Source: Vibrio hippocampi
GTDB lineage: Bacteria > Pseudomonadota > Gammaproteobacteria > Enterobacterales > Vibrionaceae
Direction: 5' to 3'
NCBI RefSeq assembly: GCF_921292975.1
Contig: NZ_CAKLCM010000003.1
Location: 1,240,001-1,304,000, forward strand
Length of the DNA stretch: 64,000 nt
Shown here: in pieces, positions 25,647-34,683 of the stretch
Position numbering within the stretch: the stretch's first letter is position 1
How the letters are laid out: every line of letters starts with the position of its first letter
Made by a program: the position numbers and the translations under genes
The notes under the pieces: generated by a model
Told to the model about the DNA's origin: nothing
The model's database searches: none
What the model saw: the letters and a program-made list of their open reading frames with translations, nothing else

Positions 25647-26933
25647 ATGTTTACTACCGTAGGATTATTTATTGGTGCGCTATTGGATGCCCTCATTGGT
25701 CCCAATTTAATTGTGCCCGGAGAGCCATTTCTGATCGCTGCTGGCTACCAGTTACACCAAGGTATTTACACTGGCATCATCGCCGTGCTCGCTGGAGGTT
25801 TAATTGGCGATCAAATCAGTTACTGGATTGGTCGTCAATATGGTTCGGCGGCTCGACGTCGGTTGATCGAATGGAAGCCAACCCTAAGACGATCGTTTGC
25901 ACGCGCCAAACTGCTTACGTTAAAACATTCTGTATGGGTGTTAGTTGTGGCTCGATTGTTAGGTCCCGTTGCTTGGGTTGTGCCTTTCGTCGCGGGTAGC
26001 CATAAAATTGCATGGCGCAAATTTACCCTGCTTTCCAGCATCGGTCTGTGCTTGGGCGTAGGACAGTTCGTATTTTGGGGGTATTTATTGGCAGCAGGTG
26101 TTACGCATATCCCGGTTATCAGCGATCTCGTGCAAATCGTTGCTGAACATAAACTCACTGTCGGGTTATTGGTTATGACACTGTTTGTTGGGCTATGGGG
26201 CTGGAAAAAAAAGTGGCAAAAACTTCCCGCAAAATTGGCTCTATTGCTAAGCGTTGGGTTGGTGACCATCAACTTGGGACACTTTTTTGGTCCCGCTCCG
26301 AAAGCAACCATGAGTCATGTCATTGAGCAGAGACAGCCTATTTCTCTTGAGAGTATCGACTACCGAGTATTTGCTGGTCAATCCTCTATCTACTCAGCTC
26401 AAGCAATGAATATTGTCTATTTAGGCGAGAGCCCAAGATCACTGATGAACGCATTGGGTTGGATTGAAAACCGAACCTTTACTCATGGGCAACTCTCATT
26501 TGGGGACTACATTAAACTGTTGAAGGAGAAAACTCCGCCAGTTTCCGATTTGCATTGGAACGGTCTTCCCCAAGACATGGCATTTCAACAAGCGGGCTCG
26601 TTAACTCATCGCTCTCATATTCGTTGGTGGAACGCAGGCCAAGACATCAATAGCGGTCAAACTGTCTGGTTGGGTGCGATTAGCTATGATAATGGCTTAA
26701 GGGTGACCCCATACAACGGCATCATTACCATACTCCACAGCATCGACCCAAACGTGGACGGAGAACGAGACCAGTTGAAAGAAAGTATAATGAGCATAAA
26801 TGCATTATGGGATGCGGAGCGACTGGCCTTAGCCAAACCAATCGCTCTCAACAATGGACATGATTACTACAGTGATGGACAAGTGTTATTGGTTTCAGAA
26901 CCCATTGAGGCACCGAAAGTGGCCAGTTTATAA
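25647..26933 (+). CDS. DedA family membrane protein fused to LssY_C domain
   Basis: This 428-residue protein has a DedA/SNARE-associated membrane domain (residues 1-215) with the EPFLIAAGY and GDQISYWIGRQYG segments and the Arg of ARLLGPVAWVVPFVAG. A soluble C-terminal part (about 225-428) matches my recollection of the LssY C-terminal domain (NIVYLGESPRSLMNALGWIENRTF; RWWNAGQ). DedA proteins move undecaprenyl phosphate or other lipids. The fusion beside a glycosyltransferase suggests handling of a lipid-linked intermediate, which is inferred. Confidence 0.78.
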   Translation: MFTTVGLFIGALLDALIGPNLIVPGEPFLIAAGYQLHQGIYTGIIAVLAGGLIGDQISYWIGRQYGSAARRRLIEWKPTLRRSFARAKLLTLKHSVWVLVVARLLGPVAWVVPFVAGSHKIAWRKFTLLSSIGLCLGVGQFVFWGYLLAAGVTHIPVISDLVQIVAEHKLTVGLLVMTLFVGLWGWKKKWQKLPAKLALLLSVGLVTINLGHFFGPAPKATMSHVIEQRQPISLESIDYRVFAGQSSIYSAQAMNIVYLGESPRSLMNALGWIENRTFTHGQLSFGDYIKLLKEKTPPVSDLHWNGLPQDMAFQQAGSLTHRSHIRWWNAGQDINSGQTVWLGAISYDNGLRVTPYNGIITILHSIDPNVDGERDQLKESIMSINALWDAERLALAKPIALNNGHDYYSDGQVLLVSEPIEAPKVASL

Positions 26934-26950
26934 CCCAAGTCGACAGCACA

Positions 26951-27829
26951 CTAGTTAACGTCATAGAGTGTTCGATTGCGATGCATAAACTTTGGCCATA
27001 CTTTTCCTAAACTGGCTCCCAAAATGATTGTGAACAAAGCAATCAAGTGTAACGAAGAGAGTGTGACCGAATTAAATGCAACCGCCAACAGCATCATAGA
27101 TAGCAATGGCGTGAGGTAAGTCAACGAGCCAATAAACCTTGGGTCACCGTGGCGCATCGCATAATCCCAACTGTAAAAACTCAAGCCCATAGGCCCTAAG
27201 CCTAACAACAGTAATGACACCCAATCACTTAATTGAATTGGCGGGATCTGATCCATTGTCATCACAAATACCCCAAGTGACAACAATCCGGACATCAAGC
27301 AAATAGCCGCAACCGCCGAGCTAGACATCCTATCGTTGTGGCAATTAGTTAACGTATAATGCGCCCATAAAAGCGCTGCACATAACGCTTCGAGGTAACC
27401 TAGCCAATGCTCGCTACTTATCTCAGATTGTTGATTGTTCATCACCATTAAAATAGCAACGAAGGAGAGCCCTGCCCCCAAAACATGGCCAACATTCAAT
27501 TTTTGACCACCAAACAAAGGGGTCCCCAACACGATAAACAGTGGCCAAAGATACTGAATCATATTCACTTCTATCGCTGGGGCTCGGCTAAATGCATCAA
27601 ACAGCAGATAGTGGTAGCCAAACATACCGATGATCGCTTTAAGCCAATCTTTGATAGGCAAACGCCATGTTCGATAATGCTTTAACCCCGGAATCGAGGC
27701 GATGATGAGCACGATACCCACAGTACATAGGGGCGGCAAGTGATTCACTGAAAGCGTCAATGCCGCTAAAGATGACCACATGACAATGGTTAACAAAGCG
27801 GCAAACAGTCCAAGATAGCGCTTCATCAT
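26951..27829 (-). CDS. DMT superfamily permease (EamA)
   Basis: This is a 292-residue protein with ten hydrophobic segments in two EamA repeats. Its start overlaps the creatinase stop (ATGATGA at 27824-27829), so the two are translationally coupled. EamA proteins mostly export amino acids or metabolites. Here it may export or exchange a product or analogue of creatine metabolism such as sarcosine, which is inferred from context only. Confidence 0.85.
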   Translation of the reverse strand: MMKRYLGLFAALLTIVMWSSLAALTLSVNHLPPLCTVGIVLIIASIPGLKHYRTWRLPIKDWLKAIIGMFGYHYLLFDAFSRAPAIEVNMIQYLWPLFIVLGTPLFGGQKLNVGHVLGAGLSFVAILMVMNNQQSEISSEHWLGYLEALCAALLWAHYTLTNCHNDRMSSSAVAAICLMSGLLSLGVFVMTMDQIPPIQLSDWVSLLLLGLGPMGLSFYSWDYAMRHGDPRFIGSLTYLTPLLSMMLLAVAFNSVTLSSLHLIALFTIILGASLGKVWPKFMHRNRTLYDVN

Positions 27830-29028
27830 GCGCCAACAATGTTGTGTTCAGGACCAAATTTAAAGCCTGTGATATTTTCGCTACCTTGTTCATTGACAAC
27901 CAAAATATCATGCTCTCTATAACCTCCCGCTCCCGTTAAGTGATCAGGAATCATCAGCATCGGCTCCATAGACACCACCATCCCCGGCTGCAAAACGGTC
28001 TCTATGTCTTCTCTTAGTTCCAGTCCAGCTTCGCGTCCATAGTAGTGACTCAAGACACCAAACGAGTGACCATAGCCAAAGGTTCTATAATCAAGCAACC
28101 CATAACCACGATAGATTTCATTTAATTCGGCGGCAATATCGCAACACTTTGCGCCCGGCTTGATAAGCTCAAGACCTTTTCGATGCACTTCGCAATTTAT
28201 TTGCCATATTTTCAGTTGCTCATCATCGCAGTGATTCAAGAAAAGGGTACGTTCCAGAGCGGTGTAGTAACCCGCTATCATAGGAAAGCAATTTAGACTC
28301 AAAATATCACCCGACTGCAAGCGACGAGTAGTGAGCGGATTGTGTGCCCCATCGGTATTAATCCCAGACTGAAACCAAGTCCACGTATCTCGTAACTCAA
28401 TGTGGGGAAACGTCTCGGCAATTGCGCGCGTCATGGCGTTATTGGCTGCAATCGCTACTTCGAATTCTGGCACATTTTCTTTAATCGCTTTGACACAAGC
28501 GGCTCCACCGATATCCGCGATGCGAGCGCCATGTTTGATCAGTTCGATTTCTTCCGAACTCTTAACCATTCTCTTTGTCATCACATCGCCACTGATATCG
28601 TAAAAGCGGGCTTGTGGGTAGAGATCTGCGAATTTTTGCTTCGCCATCAAGGTCAAGTGATCGGCTTCTATCGCGACGGTTTTTGGGTTAGGCAACACAT
28701 TTTTGATCGCTCGATAATAATTATCTTGTTTCCAATCGGTGTATACCAAATTGTCTCCAATACTACGGCGATACGGTTGACCCGCATCGATATTGGCTGA
28801 AATTGTCACCGAGCGGTCTTGAGTGACAACGAGCGCATAAGGGCGCCCAAAAGAAGTGTATAAAAAGTCACTGTAGTAATTGATGTTTTGAATGGAGGTA
28901 AAAACCACCGCATCCAATTGTTTCTCTGCCAATAGCTCACGCAAGGTCGCGAGCCTTGTTAACATCTCCAAAGAAGAAAAAGTCCCTTTGACCTTTTCAC
29001 CGTTTCTGATTTCCAATATATCTTGCAT
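27826..29028 (-). CDS. Creatinase (creatine amidinohydrolase)
   Basis: The enzyme hydrolyses creatine to sarcosine and urea. It is a non-metal member of the M24 pita-bread fold. The product is 400 residues from the ATG at 29028; the longer frame to 29163 adds 45 residues unlike the family. Blocks closely resembling Pseudomonas creatinase, as I recall it, are NINYYSDFLYTSFGRPYALV (48-67), TWTWFQSGINTDGAHNP (215-231; His229 is the expected catalytic base), LSLNCFPMIAGYYTALERTL (244-263) and RTFGYGHSFGVLSHYYGREA. It is followed by a coupled DMT permease and preceded by a LysR gene on the same strand. Confidence 0.9.
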   Translation of the reverse strand: MQDILEIRNGEKVKGTFSSLEMLTRLATLRELLAEKQLDAVVFTSIQNINYYSDFLYTSFGRPYALVVTQDRSVTISANIDAGQPYRRSIGDNLVYTDWKQDNYYRAIKNVLPNPKTVAIEADHLTLMAKQKFADLYPQARFYDISGDVMTKRMVKSSEEIELIKHGARIADIGGAACVKAIKENVPEFEVAIAANNAMTRAIAETFPHIELRDTWTWFQSGINTDGAHNPLTTRRLQSGDILSLNCFPMIAGYYTALERTLFLNHCDDEQLKIWQINCEVHRKGLELIKPGAKCCDIAAELNEIYRGYGLLDYRTFGYGHSFGVLSHYYGREAGLELREDIETVLQPGMVVSMEPMLMIPDHLTGAGGYREHDILVVNEQGSENITGFKFGPEHNIVGA

Positions 29029-29113
29029 GACATCTGTCCCTTTACTGATTTGCACGGTAATTATCTTGTTGTAATTGCCGTATAGGGACAAACAATGAAT
29101 CGTAATGCCGGTA

Positions 29114-30055
29114 TTATCTGTGCTTATGTGAAAGCATGGAATCCACGCTATAGCGCGTTTCAAACTCTTTCGCTTGCTGTCGCATCCAATGGGAAAAACG
29201 TTGAATCTGTGGTCGACTGGTTAACTTTTTCAAACAAACCAAGTAAACACCATCATCTTCAAGCGCATGACCAAATAGTGGCACGAGTTTCCCTGCGGCC
29301 ACATCTCGAGCCACCAAACTATGGCGCCCCAATGCCACCCCTTGCCCATCAATCGCCGCTTGAACAATCAAGTCCGCCTGATTGAAACTATAACCCGCAT
29401 TGCAATCCACTCGACTTACACCAAGATCACTAAACCAGCGCTGCCAAGAGGTGGACAGTTTCGCTTGCGGTAAAGAGTCATGAAGAAGCACCGTTTTTCT
29501 TAGATCTTCCGGTGTTCTCAAGGGCAATTTGGCGAGCAGGCTTGGACTGGCAACCGGGTAAATGTAATCACGAAATAATAGGGTTTGTTCCATTGCAGGT
29601 TGATCCCCGACACCATGACATATACCGATATCGACATCTTCGTTACGAAAGTTTGGCTCAGAAAAACTGGCTGAGATAAGCAGATCAATCTTAGGGTTAT
29701 TTTGATAAAAGCTGCTTAAACACGGCATCAACCAGCGGCTGGCAAACGACGGCATACAGTAGACTTCTAACCGTGTCATCTGCTCTTTTGAGTCAATATC
29801 GCTTAATGTGTCACGAATTTGCAACAGCGCTAATTGCACAGACTGATACAAGTGCTCGCCATTAATGGTCAACGTTAACTGTCTTGGCTTGCGTTCGAAC
29901 AACTTAAAGTTCAAACGTTGCTCTAGCTGAATTACTTTTTGACTCACGGCACTTTGCGAAACGCAAAGCTCTTGCGCAGCGAGAGTAAAACTCAAATGTC
30001 TCGCCGCCGCTTCAAAATAGCGCAGGGCTTCTAGGGGTGGGAGTCTTAATGCCAC
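29114..30055 (-). CDS. LysR family regulator (GcvA-like)
   Basis: This is a LysR-type activator of about 313 residues. The winged HTH occupies roughly residues 5-60 (LPPLEALRYFEAAARHLSFT...LCVSQSAVSQKV), followed by a LysR substrate-binding domain. A GTG start at 30055 is preferred because GGAGG lies five bases before it; an ATG at 30067 has no ribosome site. It sits between the creatinase gene and the divergent guanidino-type ABC/ureohydrolase operon, so it probably controls one or both in response to a guanidino compound. Coinducer unknown. Confidence 0.88.
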   Translation of the reverse strand: MALRLPPLEALRYFEAAARHLSFTLAAQELCVSQSAVSQKVIQLEQRLNFKLFERKPRQLTLTINGEHLYQSVQLALLQIRDTLSDIDSKEQMTRLEVYCMPSFASRWLMPCLSSFYQNNPKIDLLISASFSEPNFRNEDVDIGICHGVGDQPAMEQTLLFRDYIYPVASPSLLAKLPLRTPEDLRKTVLLHDSLPQAKLSTSWQRWFSDLGVSRVDCNAGYSFNQADLIVQAAIDGQGVALGRHSLVARDVAAGKLVPLFGHALEDDGVYLVCLKKLTSRPQIQRFSHWMRQQAKEFETRYSVDSMLSHKHR

Positions 30056-30067
30056 ATTGACCTCCAT

Positions 30068-30482
30068 GTCAACTTGTCAACCAAGCAAACTTCTTAACGA
30101 CTCAGACATAGTGCGGTCAATTTTCATCACCTTATCAGTAACGAAACGGTCGCCTTATATCCATACTAATAATAATGTTTATAGCCGCTATCCTTTGCAG
30201 AATATATGCCACTATTCACAACGATTCATAACCACCATCTAACAACGTTCTGCCCTATCACTCACTTTGTCAGCGTAGTCTTCATCGAATCAGAACTCTC
30301 AACTCAAAACGTCATAGCCAAACAGCCACGCACAAATATGTGGCATTTTAAGCCACACTTTCTCCCCAAGCTGGTGCATAACGCCTTCTTATGTATACAG
30401 ATTAGCAATCACCGTTTGTCGGCGACCTTGCAATTGAATCAATATAGATGACAACTACCTATCATCATAACGAGGGATCGAG
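30068..30482. promoter_or_regulatory. Divergent control region of guanidino island
   Basis: This non-coding spacer lies between the LysR gene and the ABC operon. A palindrome TGTGGC-N7-GCCACA lies at 30339-30357, about 125 bases before the substrate-binding protein start, and is a candidate LysR operator. No ykkC-type guanidine riboswitch pattern was recognised. A GAGGGAT ribosome site precedes 30483. Confidence 0.5.
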
Positions 30483-31334
30483 ATGAAAGTTCAATTACCA
30501 AGTAAAACACTACTATTGGCCACCACACTGCTTAGTTCACTATTCACTGGCGCTGCTCATGCTGACCTTCTCTCGGAGATCAAAGCAAAGGGCGAGATTA
30601 CCATTGCTACTGAAGCTCGCTACGCACCCTTTGAAATGTTGCAAGACGGTAAGATCGTCGGTTACGGCAAAGATGTTCTTGATGAAATCCTTAAAGATCT
30701 ACCGGGTGTCAAACTGAAACAGCTGGACTTGCCTTTCCAAGGTATTTTGGCTGGACTAAACGCAAACCGATACGACTTTGTCGCCACATCTCTGACGATT
30801 ACCAAAGATCGAGCGGCTAATTATTCTTTCACATACCCCATCTCAACAGCTTCCGTTGCTATGCTGAAACGCAAAGGGGATGACCGTATTCAGAGTCCAG
30901 AAGATATGGCAGGTATGGTACTGGGCACTCAAGCGGGTTCCGCTCAGCTAAGTGTGATTAAAACTTTTGAACAAGAGGTATTAACGCCAAAAGGCGACAA
31001 GTACAAATCTATCAAAGAGTTTACCGACTACAACGAAGCTTATGCCGCACTTGCATCTCGTCGCGTCGATGTGGTTCCACAAGCGATTCCAAATCTTGCA
31101 CCGATTATCAAAGAGCGCCCAGACATGTTTGAAATCGTGCAACCTCCTTTTGGTCCAGCAACGTACTACGGCTGGGTAGGCAGAAAAGATGCTGACTCAG
31201 CAACACTTGTCCAGTTCATGAGTGACGGGATAGAAAAGCTTCACAAAAGCGGTAAGTTAGCCGAACTGCAGCAAAAATGGTTTGGTTTCACGATGGACGT
31301 ACCAACAGGTATGGTTCCACAGCCTATTCACTAA
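30483..31334 (+). CDS. ABC transporter substrate-binding protein, polar amino acid type
   Basis: This periplasmic binder of the SBP_bac_3 family has 283 residues with a signal peptide ending AAHA (about 27). Mature motifs are GEITIATEARYAPFEM (36-51), FVATSLTITKDRAANYSFT and VLGTQAGSAQ. The family binds arginine, ornithine, lysine, opines and similar ligands. Two ureohydrolases follow before the permease genes, so the ligand is probably a guanidino compound (arginine, agmatine, guanidinobutyrate, guanidinopropionate or creatine). A hairpin after the stop may raise its level relative to downstream genes. Confidence 0.87.
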   Translation: MKVQLPSKTLLLATTLLSSLFTGAAHADLLSEIKAKGEITIATEARYAPFEMLQDGKIVGYGKDVLDEILKDLPGVKLKQLDLPFQGILAGLNANRYDFVATSLTITKDRAANYSFTYPISTASVAMLKRKGDDRIQSPEDMAGMVLGTQAGSAQLSVIKTFEQEVLTPKGDKYKSIKEFTDYNEAYAALASRRVDVVPQAIPNLAPIIKERPDMFEIVQPPFGPATYYGWVGRKDADSATLVQFMSDGIEKLHKSGKLAELQQKWFGFTMDVPTGMVPQPIH

Positions 31335-31351
31335 TTCTTTAAACATCCGCG

Positions 31352-31379
31352 CTAGCCTCCAAGGAATCAAGGAGGCTAG
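31352..31379 (+). terminator. Intra-operon hairpin after binding-protein gene
   Basis: CTAGCCTCC (31352-31360) pairs with GGAGGCTAG (31371-31379). No T run follows, so it is more likely an mRNA stabiliser or attenuator than a full terminator. Confidence 0.55.
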
Positions 31380-31409
31380 TTATATCCGCATTGATCATCC
31401 GAGGCTTAG

Positions 31410-32384
31410 ATGGAACCTAACGCTTGTACTAAACCAAAACTCAACCTACCGTTTGTCGGATTTTGTACCTTTGCTAAAAGTCCGATTGTTGAACAAGGCA
31501 GTGCCTATCAAGCCGACTTCGCGGTCATTGGTGCGCCTTTCGATATGGGATGCCAGTATCGTTCCGGCGCGCGCTTTGGTCCTAGAGCCATTCGTCAAGC
31601 ATCTACCCTATTCTCTTTTGGTCATCACGGAGCTTATGACCACGAACTCGATACACTATTTTTGGCCAAGGACAAAGTAAATATTGTCGATGTCGGTGAC
31701 GTCGATATGGTGCATACCGACACTTCCACCTGCCTGAATAACATTCAAGATGAAGTCAAAGCCATTCTGTCAAATAAAGCCATTCCGGTGGTACTGGGTG
31801 GCGACCATGCTATTACAGCCGCCGTTCTGGCAGCTTATGACGGACATAAACCCATACATATTGTCCAAATTGACGCTCATCTAGATTTTGTCGATGAACG
31901 GCACGGGGTTCGCTACGGTCATGGAAACTGCATGCGCAGAGCCTCAGAGATGCCACATGTCTCGGGTCTAACGCAACTTGGCATTCGTAATGTTTCATCA
32001 TCGAGTCAGTCTGACTATGTGGACGCCAGAAACGCTGGTTCCAACATTTTATCAGTACGCCAGTTCCGTCAATCGAGTATCGAGGATATCTTGGCGACGA
32101 TTCCCAAAGGGGAAGCTTGCTATATCACTATCGACATTGATGGCTTCGACCCCTCCATTGCTCCCGGAACAGGTACCCCGAGCCACGGTGGGTTTCAATA
32201 TTACGAGGTACTGGAATTTCTTCGTCAAGTTTGCCAACACACCGAGGTTGTGGGTATTGATCTTTGCGAAGTTTCACCACCTTACGATCCGGCAGAGGTC
32301 ACAGCGACCCTCGCGGCTCAACTGTTGATGAACCTGATTGGTTATGTATCACACTATGCGTCCCAAGGAGAGTCTCATGTCTAA
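31410..32384 (+). CDS. Ureohydrolase family protein 1 (agmatinase-like)
   Basis: This 324-residue member of the arginase/agmatinase superfamily would cleave a guanidino group to urea at a binuclear Mn (or Ni) site. All metal ligands are present: H133 in GGDH, D155/H157/D159 in DAHLD, and D242/D244 in DIDGFDP. The loop GHGNCMRRASE differs from the classic agmatinase HGTxF loop, so the substrate may not be agmatine. It precedes a second, different ureohydrolase with an eight-base overlap, inside an ABC importer operon. Confidence 0.9.
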   Translation: MEPNACTKPKLNLPFVGFCTFAKSPIVEQGSAYQADFAVIGAPFDMGCQYRSGARFGPRAIRQASTLFSFGHHGAYDHELDTLFLAKDKVNIVDVGDVDMVHTDTSTCLNNIQDEVKAILSNKAIPVVLGGDHAITAAVLAAYDGHKPIHIVQIDAHLDFVDERHGVRYGHGNCMRRASEMPHVSGLTQLGIRNVSSSSQSDYVDARNAGSNILSVRQFRQSSIEDILATIPKGEACYITIDIDGFDPSIAPGTGTPSHGGFQYYEVLEFLRQVCQHTEVVGIDLCEVSPPYDPAEVTATLAAQLLMNLIGYVSHYASQGESHV

Positions 32385-33339
32385 TCCAAACCAAACGCTG
32401 CCAAGATATAGTGGTATCGCAACATTTATGCGTTGCGACTATGTCCCCGAGCTTCAAGATGTCGATATTGCTCTAGTCGGAGTACCGTTTGACGGGGGTG
32501 TGACCAACCGAACAGGCACTCGACATGGTCCTCGTGAGATCCGTAACCAGTCCAGTTTAATGCGCATCATCAATCAAGCAACTGGGGTCGCTCCTTTTGA
32601 ACTGTGTCGAGTTGCGGATGTAGGTGATGTACTTCCCGACTCGCCTTTTGAGTTAGTCAAAGCTCACCAGTCGATAGAGTTATTTTTTAAGCAAATCAAA
32701 GCCTCAGGTGCACTGCCTATCGCAGCCGGAGGTGACCACTCGATTTCATTGCCCATTTTAAGGGCTTTAGCGCAAGACGGACCGGTAGCCCTCATCCATT
32801 TTGATGCTCATTGTGACACAGGCGACAATTACTTCGGGTCCAAGTTTCATCATGGTTCACCATTTAAAATCGCGGTAGAAGAGAACCTGATTGATCCGAA
32901 AAGAACCATTCAAATCGGTATCAGAGGCTCACTAAATGATAAAGATATGTGGCGCTTTAGCCATGAGACCGGTATGCGTGTTCTCTATATGGATGAATGC
33001 GTTGAGCTCGGTGTCGAAGGGATACTGCAACAGATAAAACAGACCATTGGCGATACGCCTGCTTACGTTACCTTTGATGTGGACTGTCTCGATCCCGCCT
33101 TTGCTCCGGGCACAGGAACACCTGAGATGGGAGGCTTCACCTCCATCGAAGCACTGCAATTAATCCGTGGTCTTCAAGACGTCAACGTTATTGGCGCGGA
33201 TGTGGTTGAAGTGTCTCCACCTTTTGATCCAACAGGGAACACCGCGCTTGTAGGGGCGACGATCATGTTCGAGTTGCTCTGTATCGCGGCTCAATCACGG
33301 CAGCGAAATGCTGTTGCTAAGGAGACCTGCCATGTTTGA
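32377..33339 (+). CDS. Ureohydrolase family protein 2 (guanidinobutyrase/propionase-like)
   Basis: This is a 320-residue ureohydrolase starting at ATG 32377 behind AAGGAG; an upstream in-frame start would extend it into gene 1. Ligands are H121 in AGGDH, D143/H145/D147 in DAHCD, and D234/D236 in DVDCLDP. The segments KFHHGSPFKIAVEENLIDP and TIQIGIRGSLND recall 3-guanidinopropionase and 4-guanidinobutyrase of Pseudomonas. It is clearly a paralogue of, but diverged from, the preceding protein. It overlaps both neighbours by eight bases, giving tight coupling. Confidence 0.9.
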   Translation: MSNPNQTLPRYSGIATFMRCDYVPELQDVDIALVGVPFDGGVTNRTGTRHGPREIRNQSSLMRIINQATGVAPFELCRVADVGDVLPDSPFELVKAHQSIELFFKQIKASGALPIAAGGDHSISLPILRALAQDGPVALIHFDAHCDTGDNYFGSKFHHGSPFKIAVEENLIDPKRTIQIGIRGSLNDKDMWRFSHETGMRVLYMDECVELGVEGILQQIKQTIGDTPAYVTFDVDCLDPAFAPGTGTPEMGGFTSIEALQLIRGLQDVNVIGADVVEVSPPFDPTGNTALVGATIMFELLCIAAQSRQRNAVAKETCHV

Positions 33340-33982
33340 TTTCTCTGTTGTTTGGAGCGCGATACCTTCATTATTGACGGGGCTGTGGACCACGGCGTGG
33401 ATCTCACTGATTTCTATCATAATAGGCTTTGGCTTGGGCGCTCTAATCTGTTTAGGGCGCATGTCTAGCACCACGGCAATCCGAACCTGTTGCCAGATCT
33501 ACATCAGTGCCTTAAGAGGGACGCCGTTGTTGGTTCAGTTAGTCATCGTTTTCTATTTTTTACCTCTGGCTGGTATCAATATTCCCTCAATTTTGACCGC
33601 AATTATTGTTTTGTCGATGAACACCGCCGCGTTTCAATCAGAGATACTAAGAGGTGGTTTTCTCTCTTTGCCTGCCGGTCAAAAAGAGGCGGCTTGGACG
33701 TTTGGTTTTTCTCCAGTACAGAGGCTGGTTCGCATTGAACTGCCCCAAGTATTCCGTAAAACCTTACCTTCCTTGGTGAATGAAACCATAGATATCATCA
33801 AAAACTCAGCACTGATTTCAACCATCGCGGTGACTGATTTAATGCGATTGGCACAAACCTATTCGTCAACCTCATACCGACCGATTGAGTTTTTCGTCAC
33901 TGCAGGTCTGCTCTATCTCGTCCTTACTTCATGTATCGGGCTATTGGGGCGCTATATCGAATCAAAGCTCGCCACCAGCTAG
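33332..33982 (+). CDS. ABC transporter permease 1, polar amino acid type
   Basis: This is a 216-residue HisM/GlnP-type permease with about five transmembrane segments. The ATG at 33332 has AAGGAG upstream and overlaps the ureohydrolase 2 stop by eight bases. The EAA loop reads LPAGQKEAAWTFGFSPVQ near 114-131, and RGTPLLVQLVIVFYFLP is the usual second segment. It probably forms a heterodimer with the next permease and uses the ATPase at 34684. Confidence 0.9.
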   Translation: MFDFSVVWSAIPSLLTGLWTTAWISLISIIIGFGLGALICLGRMSSTTAIRTCCQIYISALRGTPLLVQLVIVFYFLPLAGINIPSILTAIIVLSMNTAAFQSEILRGGFLSLPAGQKEAAWTFGFSPVQRLVRIELPQVFRKTLPSLVNETIDIIKNSALISTIAVTDLMRLAQTYSSTSYRPIEFFVTAGLLYLVLTSCIGLLGRYIESKLATS

Positions 33983-33992
33983 AGGAACCGTC

Positions 33993-34646
33993 ATGGATTT
34001 CACACTTTATTTCACCTACGCTCCACTACTTGCAAAAGGGCTGGCTTATACCGTATTTGTTTGCTCAATTGGTCTTCTGATCAGCCTATTTGCTGGGTTA
34101 GCACTCTATGGAGTGAGTCAAGTTGCCTGGTTACCACTGCGCATCTTTTACCGCGGCTATCTATTGATTTTCAGAGGCACACCATTGCTGGTGCAGGTCT
34201 ATCTGGTATTTTACGGTGGGCCATTTGTTGGTATCGAATTAAGCGCTGAGCAGGTCGGTATCCTTGGGTTAGGGATGTACGGCGCTGCCTACTTTGCCGA
34301 GATCTTTCGTTCTGGCTTTGCCAGTATTCCCAAGGGGCAAGTTGAGGCCAGTTATGACCTTGGCTTTTCGCGCTGGCAGACCTTAACACGTGTACAAATT
34401 CCTCAAATGCTCGGGTTAATCATTCCACCTAGCATTAACCAAAGCATCATTTTAATTAAAGAGTCGGCGATTTTGTCGATTATCACTGTACCTGAGATAA
34501 CCAAAGCCGTTGTCACGATGGCGACTCAAACCTTCACCGTTGTGGAGCCATACCTATTTTTGGCCGTAGCCTATTGGTGCATTACCTCAGCACTAGCAAG
34601 GTTCGGGGCGTGGAGTGAAAAGCGCGCGCGACATTACCTCAATTAA
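33993..34646 (+). CDS. ABC transporter permease 2, polar amino acid type
   Basis: This is a 217-residue permease of the same family as its upstream neighbour, with RGTPLLVQVYLVFYGGP and the EAA loop IPKGQVEASYDLGFSRWQ. The start at 33993 follows AGAGGAA; an earlier in-frame start lies within permease 1. It is the second half of the membrane channel of the guanidino-type importer. Confidence 0.9.
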   Translation: MDFTLYFTYAPLLAKGLAYTVFVCSIGLLISLFAGLALYGVSQVAWLPLRIFYRGYLLIFRGTPLLVQVYLVFYGGPFVGIELSAEQVGILGLGMYGAAYFAEIFRSGFASIPKGQVEASYDLGFSRWQTLTRVQIPQMLGLIIPPSINQSIILIKESAILSIITVPEITKAVVTMATQTFTVVEPYLFLAVAYWCITSALARFGAWSEKRARHYLN

Positions 34647-34683
34647 CGTTGGCCTAAGCCGCTAGATAAAAAAGGATTTTTCT

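Noticed and set aside
27826..29163. Longer creatinase start at 29163, or proline dipeptidase annotation
   Set aside because: The extra 45 residues do not resemble the family, and the body matches creatinase blocks including the His-bearing NTDGAHNP segment rather than metal-dependent M24 peptidases.
30206..30451. Plus-strand frame of 81 codons in the LysR/ABC spacer
   Set aside because: No ribosome site, low-complexity composition, and position within the divergent control region.
30068..30482. Guanidine riboswitch before the guanidino island
   Set aside because: I could not find paired hairpins with ACGR loops or a ykkC-type core in this spacer.
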